Assembly (NCBI GenBank): GCA_031256115.1
Contig: JAIRRF010000037.1
Coordinates: 1 to 6,179, forward strand
From: Treponema sp.
GTDB taxonomy: Bacteria > Spirochaetota > Spirochaetia > Treponematales > Breznakiellaceae
Length of the DNA: 6,179 bases
Direction of reading: 5' to 3'
The position numbers and the translations under genes were made by a program. Under the pieces are notes generated by a model. It was not told where the DNA came from, ran no database searches, and worked only from the letters and a program-made list of their open reading frames with translations. Positions 1 to 6,171 of the stretch are shown here, one piece after another. Position 1 is the stretch's first letter, and every line of letters starts with the position of its first letter.

Positions 1-540
1 TCCGGCAGGCACGGGGACCGCTATTTTCAATGCGCCAAACTCCTCACGCATCCGGAACGGGCAGAGGCGGCCCTTTCGGCTGTGGCGGAAATAATACGGG
101 CTGACATGAAAGCCGGAAAATTGGAAATCGACGCAGTTGTTGGGCCGGCCATGGGAGGGATCATTGCCGCCTGGGAACTGGGCAGGCAGCTTGGGCTTCG
201 TTCCTTTTTTACCGAACGGAATGAAAACGGAGAGATGTCCCTGCGCCGGGGTTTTGAAATAAAGCCGGGGGAAAGAATTCTTATTGCAGAAGATGTAATT
301 ACCACGGGAAAATCCTATGGCGAATGCGCCGCGGTTCTGGAAAAGCAGGGAGCTGTTATTGCCGCCCTGGCCTGTGTTGTAGATCGCCGTGCCGTAGACC
401 CTTCGACAGGGCTGCTTCCTGAAACGCCCTGGCCCCTCTACGCCGCCTGTAGAGTGGAAGTACAAAATTGGGAAGCAGGATCGTGCGAACTGTGCAGGGA
501 GGGAATCCCTGTGGAAAAACCCGGCTCCCGGAAAATATAA
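1..540 (+). CDS. pyrE: Orotate phosphoribosyltransferase (5'-truncated by window edge)
   Basis: PyrE transfers the phosphoribosyl group of PRPP to orotate, giving OMP and pyrophosphate, in cytoplasmic de novo pyrimidine synthesis. The frame is open from base 1 to the TAA at 538-540, giving 179 visible residues. The first residues read SGRHGDRYFQCAKLL, the conserved orotate/PRPP segment near the start of this family, so roughly 25-30 residues and the true start lie outside the window. The GTG at 82 is internal and should not be taken as the start. The PRPP-binding signature ILIAEDVITTGKS is encoded at 277-315, with the acidic pair E97-D98 (counted from base 1). Before it is the TERNENGEMSLRRGFEIKPGE segment typical of the Thermus/Firmicutes-like PyrE branch. 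The C-terminus CELCREGIPVEKPGSRK also matches that branch. hppA begins 18 bp downstream with no terminator between, so the two are probably co-transcribed. Family assignment is secure; only the N-terminus is missing. Confidence 0.95.
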   Translation, partial: SGRHGDRYFQCAKLLTHPERAEAALSAVAEIIRADMKAGKLEIDAVVGPAMGGIIAAWELGRQLGLRSFFTERNENGEMSLRRGFEIKPGERILIAEDVITTGKSYGECAAVLEKQGAVIAALACVVDRRAVDPSTGLLPETPWPLYAACRVEVQNWEAGSCELCREGIPVEKPGSRKI

Positions 541-558
541 GGTTATGGAGAAAATATA

Positions 559-2685
559 ATGGAACACATGGTTTTCTTTTTTGTGCCGGCCGGGGCTGTC
601 CTGGCTCTGGTTTTCGCTTTTTATCAGTCAAGAAAAATCTTAAGTTTTTCGGAAGGCAATGAAACCATGCGGAAAATATCCGCTGCGATACGCAAAGGGG
701 CAGGCGCTTACCTTAAACGTCAATACACCTCGGTGGCCTTATTTTTTGCAGCAATGTTTATAATCCTGGGCATTATGGCCTTTATGGGGTTTCTAAACCC
801 ATTTGTCCCTGTTGCGTTCACTACCGGGGGCTTTTTTTCATGTCTTTCAGGCTTTATCGGGATGAAAATCGCTACTTCCGCCAATGCCAGAACCGCCCAG
901 GCCGCATCAGAGAGTCTTGACAGGGGATTGCGGGTTGCGTTTTCCTCGGGTACGGTGATGAGCTTTACCGTTGTTGGTTTGGCCTTGATTGACATGACAA
1001 TTTGGTACCTGCTCTTGAGATATGTTTTTTATGCAGGCGATTTGGATCCCAATGTGCAGATCAACCACATTTCCACAGCCATGCTGACTTTTGGCATGGG
1101 CGCTTCCAGCGCGGCACTCTTTGCCCGCGTAGGCGGGGGGATTTTTACCAAGGCCGCCGACGTGGGTGCCGACCTGGTTGGAAAAGTCGAGCATGATATT
1201 CCCGAAGATGATCCAAGGAACCCGGCAGTCATTGCCGACAATGTTGGCGACAATGTCGGGGATGTTGCAGGGATGGGCGCCGACCTCTATGAATCGTATG
1301 TGGCGTCAATTGTTGCCGCTGTGGCCCTGACGGTTTCGGCGGGTTATGGTTACGGCGGAGTGATGGCCCCCATGCTCATGGCTGTCCTGGGAATCATTGC
1401 CTCCATAATCGGAACCTTTTTTGTGCATTGCAAAGAGACATTGCATCACCAGCCTCTGCTGAACGCCCTTCGTAAAGGCGTTTATATTTCTTCCGGTCTT
1501 GTTATTGCCGGCGCTTTTCCGGTGATCTGGTATTGCCTTGACTGTGCCAATAACCCGGGACGTATTGGGGTTTATTTTGCGGTACTGTCCGGGATTATTG
1601 CCGGCGTGAGCATCGGGGCGATAACCGAATACTTTACCTCGGATAACTACAAACCTACCAGGCGGCTGTCCCATGCCGGCCTTACCGGGCCCGCTACAGT
1701 GATTATTGGGGGTATCTCTTTGGGAATGTTTTCTACTCTTTTTCCGATAATTATTGTCGGCGCATCGGTAATGTTTAGCTTTTTTATTTCCGGAGGGGCC
1801 GCCAATTATGCCCAGGGCCTCTATGGGGTAAGTTTTTCCGCTGTAGGCATGCTTTCTACTTTAGGAATGACCCTGGCAACCGATGCCTATGGCCCTGTAG
1901 CGGATAATGCCGGCGGCATTGCCGAAATGGCAGGCTTGCCGAAAGAGGTTCGCAACCGTACCGATGCTCTGGATGCGGTCGGGAACACTACTGCCGCAAC
2001 CGGCAAGGGTTTTGCTATCGGTTCAGCGGCGCTTACCGCTTTGGCTCTGATTGTGGCTTTTATTGACAAGGTTGAGACGTTAATCCCGGTGTATCATCCG
2101 GGTTTTGTCCTGAACCTTTCACTTGCACATCCTCCGGTACTTGTAGGCTTGTTTATCGGTGTTATGCTGCCGTTCCTTTTTTCTTCCTTAACCATGAGCG
2201 CTGTTGGACACGCGGCCCAGGGTATCGTTCATGAAGTCCGTCGGCAGTTCCATGAGATCACCGGCCTTATGGAAGGCACTGCGGAGGCGGATTACGGCGC
2301 CTGCGTCGATATTTGCACCCGCAGCGCCCTGAGAGAAATGATACTGCCAACCTTAATAGGAATTACTTCGCCCCTTATTGCTGGTATTTGCCTTGGGATC
2401 AACGGCGTGGTCGGTTTGTTGGCAGGCGCAACAGCTTCGGGCTTTGTCCTGGCGATAATGATGGCCAATTCAGGCGGCGCCTGGGATAATGCAAAAAAAC
2501 ACATAGAAGCCGGAAACTACGGAGGCAAGAAATCCGAGCCGCACAAGGCTGCCGTTGTCGGTGATACAGTTGGGGATCCGTTCAAAGATACTTCCGGACC
2601 ATCCATCAATATCCTAATTAAGCTGGTCTCGAAAGTTGCCATCCTGTTTATGGTTATCATCTTAAGGTATGCGTTAATCAATTAA
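559..2685 (+). CDS. hppA: Membrane-bound ion-translocating pyrophosphatase, K+-dependent type, possibly Na+-pumping
   Basis: This integral membrane enzyme hydrolyses pyrophosphate and pumps H+ or Na+ across the cytoplasmic membrane. At 708 residues it has the normal family length and many hydrophobic segments (the first at about residues 4-22), consistent with the usual 16 helices. The pyrophosphate/Mg2+ site motifs are intact: DVGADLVGK at 201-209, EDDPRNP at 216-222, DNVGDNVGD at 227-235, DAYGPVADNAGG at 442-453, NRTDALDAVGNTT at 466-478, and GDTVGDPFKDTSGP starting at 668. Family knowledge links Ala and Gly in GNTTAATGKG (A479, G482) to the K+-dependent class; K+-independent enzymes carry Lys and Thr there. 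E245 in ADLYES sits where the Thermotoga Na+ pump has its gate glutamate, so Na+ pumping is plausible, but sequence alone cannot separate it from related H+ pumps. The ATG at 559 has a GGAG ribosome site at 547-550, 8 bases upstream. The gene follows pyrE closely and its stop overlaps the stop of the opposing gene by 4 bp. Confidence 0.97.
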   Translation: MEHMVFFFVPAGAVLALVFAFYQSRKILSFSEGNETMRKISAAIRKGAGAYLKRQYTSVALFFAAMFIILGIMAFMGFLNPFVPVAFTTGGFFSCLSGFIGMKIATSANARTAQAASESLDRGLRVAFSSGTVMSFTVVGLALIDMTIWYLLLRYVFYAGDLDPNVQINHISTAMLTFGMGASSAALFARVGGGIFTKAADVGADLVGKVEHDIPEDDPRNPAVIADNVGDNVGDVAGMGADLYESYVASIVAAVALTVSAGYGYGGVMAPMLMAVLGIIASIIGTFFVHCKETLHHQPLLNALRKGVYISSGLVIAGAFPVIWYCLDCANNPGRIGVYFAVLSGIIAGVSIGAITEYFTSDNYKPTRRLSHAGLTGPATVIIGGISLGMFSTLFPIIIVGASVMFSFFISGGAANYAQGLYGVSFSAVGMLSTLGMTLATDAYGPVADNAGGIAEMAGLPKEVRNRTDALDAVGNTTAATGKGFAIGSAALTALALIVAFIDKVETLIPVYHPGFVLNLSLAHPPVLVGLFIGVMLPFLFSSLTMSAVGHAAQGIVHEVRRQFHEITGLMEGTAEADYGACVDICTRSALREMILPTLIGITSPLIAGICLGINGVVGLLAGATASGFVLAIMMANSGGAWDNAKKHIEAGNYGGKKSEPHKAAVVGDTVGDPFKDTSGPSINILIKLVSKVAILFMVIILRYALIN

Positions 2686-3353
2686 AACTCTACAATATCA
2701 AAGGTCATTTCTTTTAAGTCGGCAATTAAAAGTTTCTTTCTTAAAACATTTTCTTTCTTTAACAATACCTTCACTGCCTCCGATGCCTGAAGGGATGCAC
2801 AAAAGGCCGGTGTAAAGGACAAAACACTTGGCTTGTCAGGTTCGTTATCTGCCGGATACAGCATTGACAAGGTAAAATCTCCCGGGAAAACCGTGCAAAC
2901 TTGCGCGTTCCATCCTTCCACTGCTCCGTGAACCAGCGGTATTTCCAGGGTATGGGCGGTTTTTTCCACAAGCAGCCGGGCTTTTACATTGTCAAGGGCG
3001 TCGATTATCACGTCATGACCTTTCAATACTTCCCCGGCATTTTTATTAGTCAGGAAAACATCAATAACATTAAGGGACAAATTGGATCTGATCTGTAATA
3101 GCCTTTCTCCGGCTTCCAGAGCTTTGTTTTTTCCCGGATTTGTTTCCAGAGCATAAAGCTGGCGGTTAAGGTTTGATTGAGCAAAAACATCACCGTCAAT
3201 CAACGTTAAATGACCCAATCCTATGCGGGCCAAAAATTCCGCTATATAGCAGCCCAGGCCGCCGCAGCCAATGACGGCGGCCTTTTTGGTTTGCAAAAGC
3301 TCCTGTTCGGTTTGTGTAAGGGCTCCAATATTGCGTTCATATCGTTTATCCAT
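2682..3353 (-). CDS. ThiF/MoeB/HesA-family E1-like adenylyltransferase, zinc-less short form
   Basis: Members of this family activate the C-terminus of a small ubiquitin-like sulfur carrier (ThiS, MoaD or similar) by adenylation, for thiamine, molybdopterin or related sulfur transfer. The 223-residue protein has the full nucleotide-binding core: RYERNI near the N-terminus (R7 matching the MoeB arginine finger), GCGGLG at 29-34, DGD at 53-55, NLNRQ at 61-65, GKNKA at 74-78 with K77 as the likely catalytic lysine, and DALDN at 118-122. It then runs LVHGAVEGWNAQVCTVFPG and ends the domain with ASLQASEAVK. The paired CxxC zinc motifs of MoeB and ThiF are absent: the only cysteines are C30, C35, C153 and C185. 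It therefore resembles the short HesA/MoeB/ThiF proteins of Clostridia and other anaerobes. No ThiS, MoaD or thiamine gene is in the window, so the partner is unknown. The ATG at 3353 fits the family's usual RYxRNI start, but I see no properly spaced Shine-Dalgarno; an AAGGTG lies 23 bases upstream. Confidence 0.9.
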   Translation of the reverse strand: MDKRYERNIGALTQTEQELLQTKKAAVIGCGGLGCYIAEFLARIGLGHLTLIDGDVFAQSNLNRQLYALETNPGKNKALEAGERLLQIRSNLSLNVIDVFLTNKNAGEVLKGHDVIIDALDNVKARLLVEKTAHTLEIPLVHGAVEGWNAQVCTVFPGDFTLSMLYPADNEPDKPSVLSFTPAFCASLQASEAVKVLLKKENVLRKKLLIADLKEMTFDIVEF

Positions 3354-3359
3354 ATATAT

Positions 3360-3365
3360 ATTATA
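3360..3365 (-). promoter_or_regulatory. Putative -10 box for the ThiF-like gene
   Basis: On the minus strand these bases read TATAAT, a perfect consensus -10 hexamer, ending 6 bases before the ATG at 3353. If used, transcription would start at or very near the ATG, giving a leaderless mRNA, which agrees with the missing Shine-Dalgarno. No good -35 hexamer lies 16-18 bases upstream. In such A+T-rich DNA a chance match is likely enough that confidence is low. A second weak option is TTTACA at 3400-3395 followed after 19 bases by TATAAA, which would leave a short leader. Confidence 0.35.
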
Positions 3366-3388
3366 TTGTTTTATACACCTTTAATTTA

Positions 3389-3430
3389 GTTTATTGTAAA
3401 GGGAATTGCATAATTCCATGTACAATAAAC
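3389..3430. repeat. 42-bp imperfect palindrome, operator-like
   Basis: The outer arms GTTTATTGTA (3389-3398) and TACAATAAAC (3421-3430) are perfect reverse complements. The inner arms GGAATT (3402-3407) and AATTCC (3412-3417) share the same centre, between 3409 and 3410. Of the 19 arm positions 17 pair; the mismatches are 3399/3420 and 3401/3418, with a 4-base centre GCAT. It lies between divergent genes, and its right arm ends 3 bp before the TATAAT at 3434, so a dimeric regulator bound here could block both promoters. It is unlikely to be a terminator because no gene ends here and no T-run follows the right arm. The regulator is unknown. Confidence 0.6.
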
Positions 3431-3433
3431 AAT

Positions 3434-3439
3434 TATAAT
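3434..3439 (+). promoter_or_regulatory. Putative -10 box for the RNase gene
   Basis: This is a perfect TATAAT hexamer in the right direction and place for the RNase gene. Transcription would begin around 3446-3447, exactly where the inverted repeat at 3447-3471 starts. The bases 16-18 upstream fall inside the palindrome at 3389-3430 and are a poor -35 match, so the promoter may be weak or activator-dependent. Chance occurrence in A+T-rich DNA cannot be excluded. Confidence 0.45.
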
Positions 3440-3446
3440 CGGAAAC

Positions 3447-3471
3447 AGTCAATTAATTATATTAATTGACT
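3447..3471 (+). repeat. Perfect 11-bp inverted repeat; predicted 5' leader hairpin of the RNase mRNA
   Basis: The arms AGTCAATTAAT (3447-3457) and ATTAATTGACT (3461-3471) are perfect reverse complements around a 3-base TAT loop. In RNA this gives a short, mostly A-U stem-loop that would sit at the very 5' end of the RNase transcript if the TATAAT at 3434 is used. It ends 4 bases before the GTG at 3476 and 34 bases before the ATG at 3506. It could stabilise the mRNA, act as a processing site, or be a DNA operator; the sequence does not choose between these. Confidence 0.6.
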
Positions 3472-3505
3472 ATAAGTGATACAGTTAAATCACGGGTTAT
3501 TTGAT

Positions 3506-5494
3506 ATGTTAAAGCCTGCACTTAGCTGTCTTGTCTGGTACAAAGGCCGTCCTGCTCTGGTAACCGAGCTTGGATTTTCGGACCGGGACGAAAAAATAAC
3601 GATCAGTACCGGGGCCGGGAAAGAAACAATAAAAGTCCGCGGAAAAGACATCGAAATACTTCATCCTGGGCCGCTGCAAAACCTGGCAGGTTTGGTCAGT
3701 CAGATCAATCAAATTAGGGAAACCGGAGATACCGGGGATTTGTTGGGCGCCTGGGAGTTGATAGAGAGTGGGGGAGTTCCGGTAAGCCTTCGGGAATTGG
3801 CAGAACTGGCATATGGTGAATTTACAGCGCAAAGCGCTTTGACAGCCAGACTTCTTCTGGAGGACGGCCTTTATTTTACCGGAACTGTTGATGCTGTTAC
3901 TGCCAGAAGCGCTGCTGAAATCAAAATAATGGAAGAAAAACGGCAGGGAAAAGCCAAAGAAGACAGGGACAGGGAAGCATTTCTGGAACGGCTAAGGACA
4001 AGAGCTTTGGATCTTCCATCGGACGGTCGTTTTTTACAAGATGTGGAAGCTCTGGCTTACGGTAAAACAACCAGGAGCCGGACCATGAAAGATTTGGGCT
4101 TGACAGAAACTCCCCAGGAAGCCCACCGGCTCTTGCTTGAATGCGGCTTTTGGAATAAATGGCTTAATCCCTATCCCCGGCGTTTTGGGCTTTCCCATGG
4201 AACTTTGGATTTATCCTTTGACAAGGAAACGATTCATAAAAATACAATTTCCATGGAGATGTTTCCTTTAGAACGGCGGGATCTAAGCCATCTTCCGGCA
4301 TTTGCCGTTGACAGCTCCTGGAGCAAAGACCCGGATGATGCCCTTTCTCTGGAAAACGAAAACGGCCGCCGGATACTCTATGTTCATGTGGCAGATCCCG
4401 CTTTGGTGGTGAAAAGCGGTTCACCGGCGGATCGCTTTGCCTGTGCCAGGGGAGCTACGCTTTACCTTCCCGAAGGCCCCTGGCTTATGCTTAACGAAGA
4501 TGCCCTGTCTTGCTTTGCTTTGGGTCTAAAGGACGAGCCCAACAGAGCTCTTACTTTTAAACTAACCATTAACAGCAATGGTACTATAGAAAACACAGAA
4601 ATTTTTCCTTCTATTGTAAATGTTACCCGCCTTAGTTATGAAAAAGCAGATAAATTGATAGAGGATGCAGATATGCTCCGGGGAACGGATAATTCCGCTG
4701 CCGTTGTTCTTAAAGAGTTGGTTACATTAAGCGATGCAAATCTTGAACGCCGCCTGGATGCGGGAGCGGTAAACATCCTGCTGCCGGAAGTTCATATTTC
4801 CGTGTTTAATCACCGGGTAGAGATTCAACCCATTGTTTCCTATCGATCCGCAGATATGGTCAGGGAATGTATGCTCCTTGCCGGCGAGGGGGCGGCATCC
4901 TGGGCTGCAAAACGAGGAATTGCTTTTCCTTTCATCCATCAGGAAGCAGGGGATCTTCCTGCAAAACCTCTTACCGGTTTAGCCGGGAGCTGCCAGCTTC
5001 GCCGCTGTATGCGGCCCCGGTCGGTATCCGTTAAGCCCGGTTATCACTGGGGGTTGGGACTGGATAGTTACAGCCAGGTGACCAGCCCCCTCCGCCGTTA
5101 CACAGATCTTTTGGCACACCAGCAAATCTACGCCTGGTTCTGTAAAGAAGCCGGTAAATCTGCGGATGGAACGGAACTTTTAAACGAAGAAGAAATGCTG
5201 CTCCGTCTTGCTGTGGGGGACGCCGCTATCCAGGCTGCTATCCAGGCCGAGCGGGCGTCGAAGGCCCATTGGACTGCGGTTTACCTTGATGAACTTCTTT
5301 CTTCGGACACCGCCGACGGTGTTCTTTGGGATGCGGTGATTACAGAAAAACGGGCGAATGGCCTGGGAGTAATAATCCCTGCTATAGGACTGGAAACCCA
5401 ATGTGCAGGAACCGGGGATTTAAACAACACAATCAGGGTACACCTTAAATCAGTACGAATACCGGAACTGGAAATGAAATTTGTGTGTGATTAA
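3506..5494 (+). CDS. RNase II/R-family 3'-5' exoribonuclease, winged-helix N-terminal type
   Basis: RNB-domain enzymes degrade RNA processively from the 3' end in the cytoplasm. The catalytic core is complete: VDSSWSKDPDDAL carries D269, D275, D277 and D278 with the same spacing as the four metal-binding aspartates of E. coli RNase II. VHVADP follows at 293-298, and YSQVTSPLRRYTDLLAHQ carries the TSPxRRY signature at 526-532. The N-terminus differs from E. coli RNase II: about 55 residues of beta-rich sequence, a winged-helix-like segment at roughly 80-134, a charged helix at 136-165, and a second helical segment to about 225. This resembles cyanobacterial and Deinococcus RNase II proteins rather than those with cold-shock domains. 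The last 55 or so residues are a short, weak S1-like barrel. I prefer the ATG at 3506, which has a weak GGG 9 bases upstream and begins where family similarity begins. A GTG at 3476 would add 10 residues but has no ribosome site. The stop overlaps that of purC by 4 bp. Confidence 0.9.
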   Translation: MLKPALSCLVWYKGRPALVTELGFSDRDEKITISTGAGKETIKVRGKDIEILHPGPLQNLAGLVSQINQIRETGDTGDLLGAWELIESGGVPVSLRELAELAYGEFTAQSALTARLLLEDGLYFTGTVDAVTARSAAEIKIMEEKRQGKAKEDRDREAFLERLRTRALDLPSDGRFLQDVEALAYGKTTRSRTMKDLGLTETPQEAHRLLLECGFWNKWLNPYPRRFGLSHGTLDLSFDKETIHKNTISMEMFPLERRDLSHLPAFAVDSSWSKDPDDALSLENENGRRILYVHVADPALVVKSGSPADRFACARGATLYLPEGPWLMLNEDALSCFALGLKDEPNRALTFKLTINSNGTIENTEIFPSIVNVTRLSYEKADKLIEDADMLRGTDNSAAVVLKELVTLSDANLERRLDAGAVNILLPEVHISVFNHRVEIQPIVSYRSADMVRECMLLAGEGAASWAAKRGIAFPFIHQEAGDLPAKPLTGLAGSCQLRRCMRPRSVSVKPGYHWGLGLDSYSQVTSPLRRYTDLLAHQQIYAWFCKEAGKSADGTELLNEEEMLLRLAVGDAAIQAAIQAERASKAHWTAVYLDELLSSDTADGVLWDAVITEKRANGLGVIIPAIGLETQCAGTGDLNNTIRVHLKSVRIPELEMKFVCD

Positions 5495-6171
5495 CAAGGT
5501 ATCAACTTTATTATATCCAATGGCTTTATAACCCTGCCGTCGGAATAGACCCGCATGCTGCCCCCGGATATTTCGTCCATCAGAACGATAGTGCCGTCAG
5601 CGAGCCGGCCAAATTCCAGTTTAATATCGTAAAGTTCGGCGTTTTTTGCCGCAAACTGATCCTTTATGAGTATGGAAATACGGCGGGTTAGTTCTTTAAG
5701 GGTTTCAAACTCTCCTGATTTTAGAATGCCAAGGATTTCGAGCGCATCCTGCGTGATAAGAGGGTCTTCCCGATCATCGTCTTTCAGGGTAACTTCAACC
5801 AGTGCGTCCAGTTCCTGACCTTCGATGGCGTAGAGCCCGTAACGGCGCAAAAAACTTCCCACCGCACGGAAACGGCAAATTACTTCTATGCCCTTGCCGA
5901 ATGGGACTGCGGGTTTAACAGTCATCGCCGCTTCTTCGATATTGGAGCTGATAAAATGGGTAGGAATACCGGCTTCTTCTATCTTCCTGAAAAAATAATC
6001 CGTTAGCCGGAGGCTCGCCCTCCCCATACCTTCTATTGACAATGTAACCTTGTTGGCTCCCGGATCAAACACACCGTCTTTTCCGGTGGCATCATCTTTG
6101 AATTTAAGCAGATAATTACCATCCGAAAGCTCATAAACGTTTTTGGTTTTTCCTTCATAGATAAGTTTCAT
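5491..6171 (-). CDS. purC: Phosphoribosylaminoimidazole-succinocarboxamide (SAICAR) synthase
   Basis: PurC joins aspartate to CAIR using ATP, giving SAICAR, in cytoplasmic de novo purine synthesis. The 226-residue protein is full length for bacterial PurC. It opens with YEGKTKNVYE (5-14), the glycine-rich nucleotide loop, then KFKDDATGKDGVFDPGAN (23-40). The substrate-binding stretch EVICRFRAVGSFLRRYG spans 96-112, DPLITQDAL follows, and DIKLEFGR (182-189) and DEISGGSMR (199-207) close the active site. Compared with E. coli-type PurC it has DATGKDG in place of DRISAFD/DATAFNG-like sequence and DEISGGSMR in place of DExSPDxxR. I recall these changes as normal for a branch common in Clostridia and relatives, so it is probably functional. 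The ATG at 6171 is preceded by GAGG at 6179-6176, spaced 4 bases, at the window edge. The gene converges on the RNase gene, and any upstream operon partners lie outside the window. Confidence 0.95.
   Translation of the reverse strand: MKLIYEGKTKNVYELSDGNYLLKFKDDATGKDGVFDPGANKVTLSIEGMGRASLRLTDYFFRKIEEAGIPTHFISSNIEEAAMTVKPAVPFGKGIEVICRFRAVGSFLRRYGLYAIEGQELDALVEVTLKDDDREDPLITQDALEILGILKSGEFETLKELTRRISILIKDQFAAKNAELYDIKLEFGRLADGTIVLMDEISGGSMRVYSDGRVIKPLDIIKLIPC

Larger units (their letters stand above)
3354..3505. promoter_or_regulatory. Divergent intergenic control region
   Basis: This 152-bp A+T-rich stretch separates the start of the ThiF-like gene (leftward) from the start of the RNase gene (rightward), and is the only real intergenic space in the window. 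It must hold the promoters of both genes unless they are transcribed from elsewhere. It contains a 42-bp imperfect palindrome, a perfect 11-bp inverted repeat and a TATAAT box in each direction, listed separately. No small ORF or tRNA-like structure is visible in it. If translation of the RNase gene starts at the GTG at 3476, the region is 122 bp. Confidence 0.7.

Noticed and set aside
82..540. pyrE starting at the GTG at 82
   Set aside because: The frame is open to base 1, and the upstream residues SGRHGDRYFQCAKLL are conserved PyrE sequence, so the gene starts outside the window.
356..631. Minus-strand open frame across the pyrE/hppA junction
   Set aside because: It lies opposite two well-recognised genes and its product, rich in Pro, Arg and Lys, resembles no family I know; it is a shadow frame.
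1306..1674. Minus-strand open frame of 122 codons inside hppA
   Set aside because: It is antisense to conserved pyrophosphatase coding sequence, with no ribosome site or recognisable motif.
2686..2760. Terminator hairpin just after hppA
   Set aside because: T-rich runs are present, but I could not find a G+C-rich stem before them, and the stretch codes for the C-terminus of the ThiF-like protein.
3389..3430. Rho-independent terminator
   Set aside because: No gene ends nearby on either strand, no T-run follows the right arm, and the stem is A+T-rich with mismatches.
3476..3505. GTG at 3476 as the preferred RNase start
   Set aside because: It has no Shine-Dalgarno and sits right after a hairpin; the ATG at 3506 fits the family start better. 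It remains possible.
3354..3505. Riboswitch, such as a TPP element, in front of the ThiF-like gene
   Set aside because: The space is too short and A+T-rich, and none of the conserved G+C-containing core segments of a TPP riboswitch is visible.
3509..3832. Minus-strand open frame of 107 codons at the start of the RNase gene
   Set aside because: It is antisense to the N-terminal domain of the RNase, and its product shows no recognisable domain.
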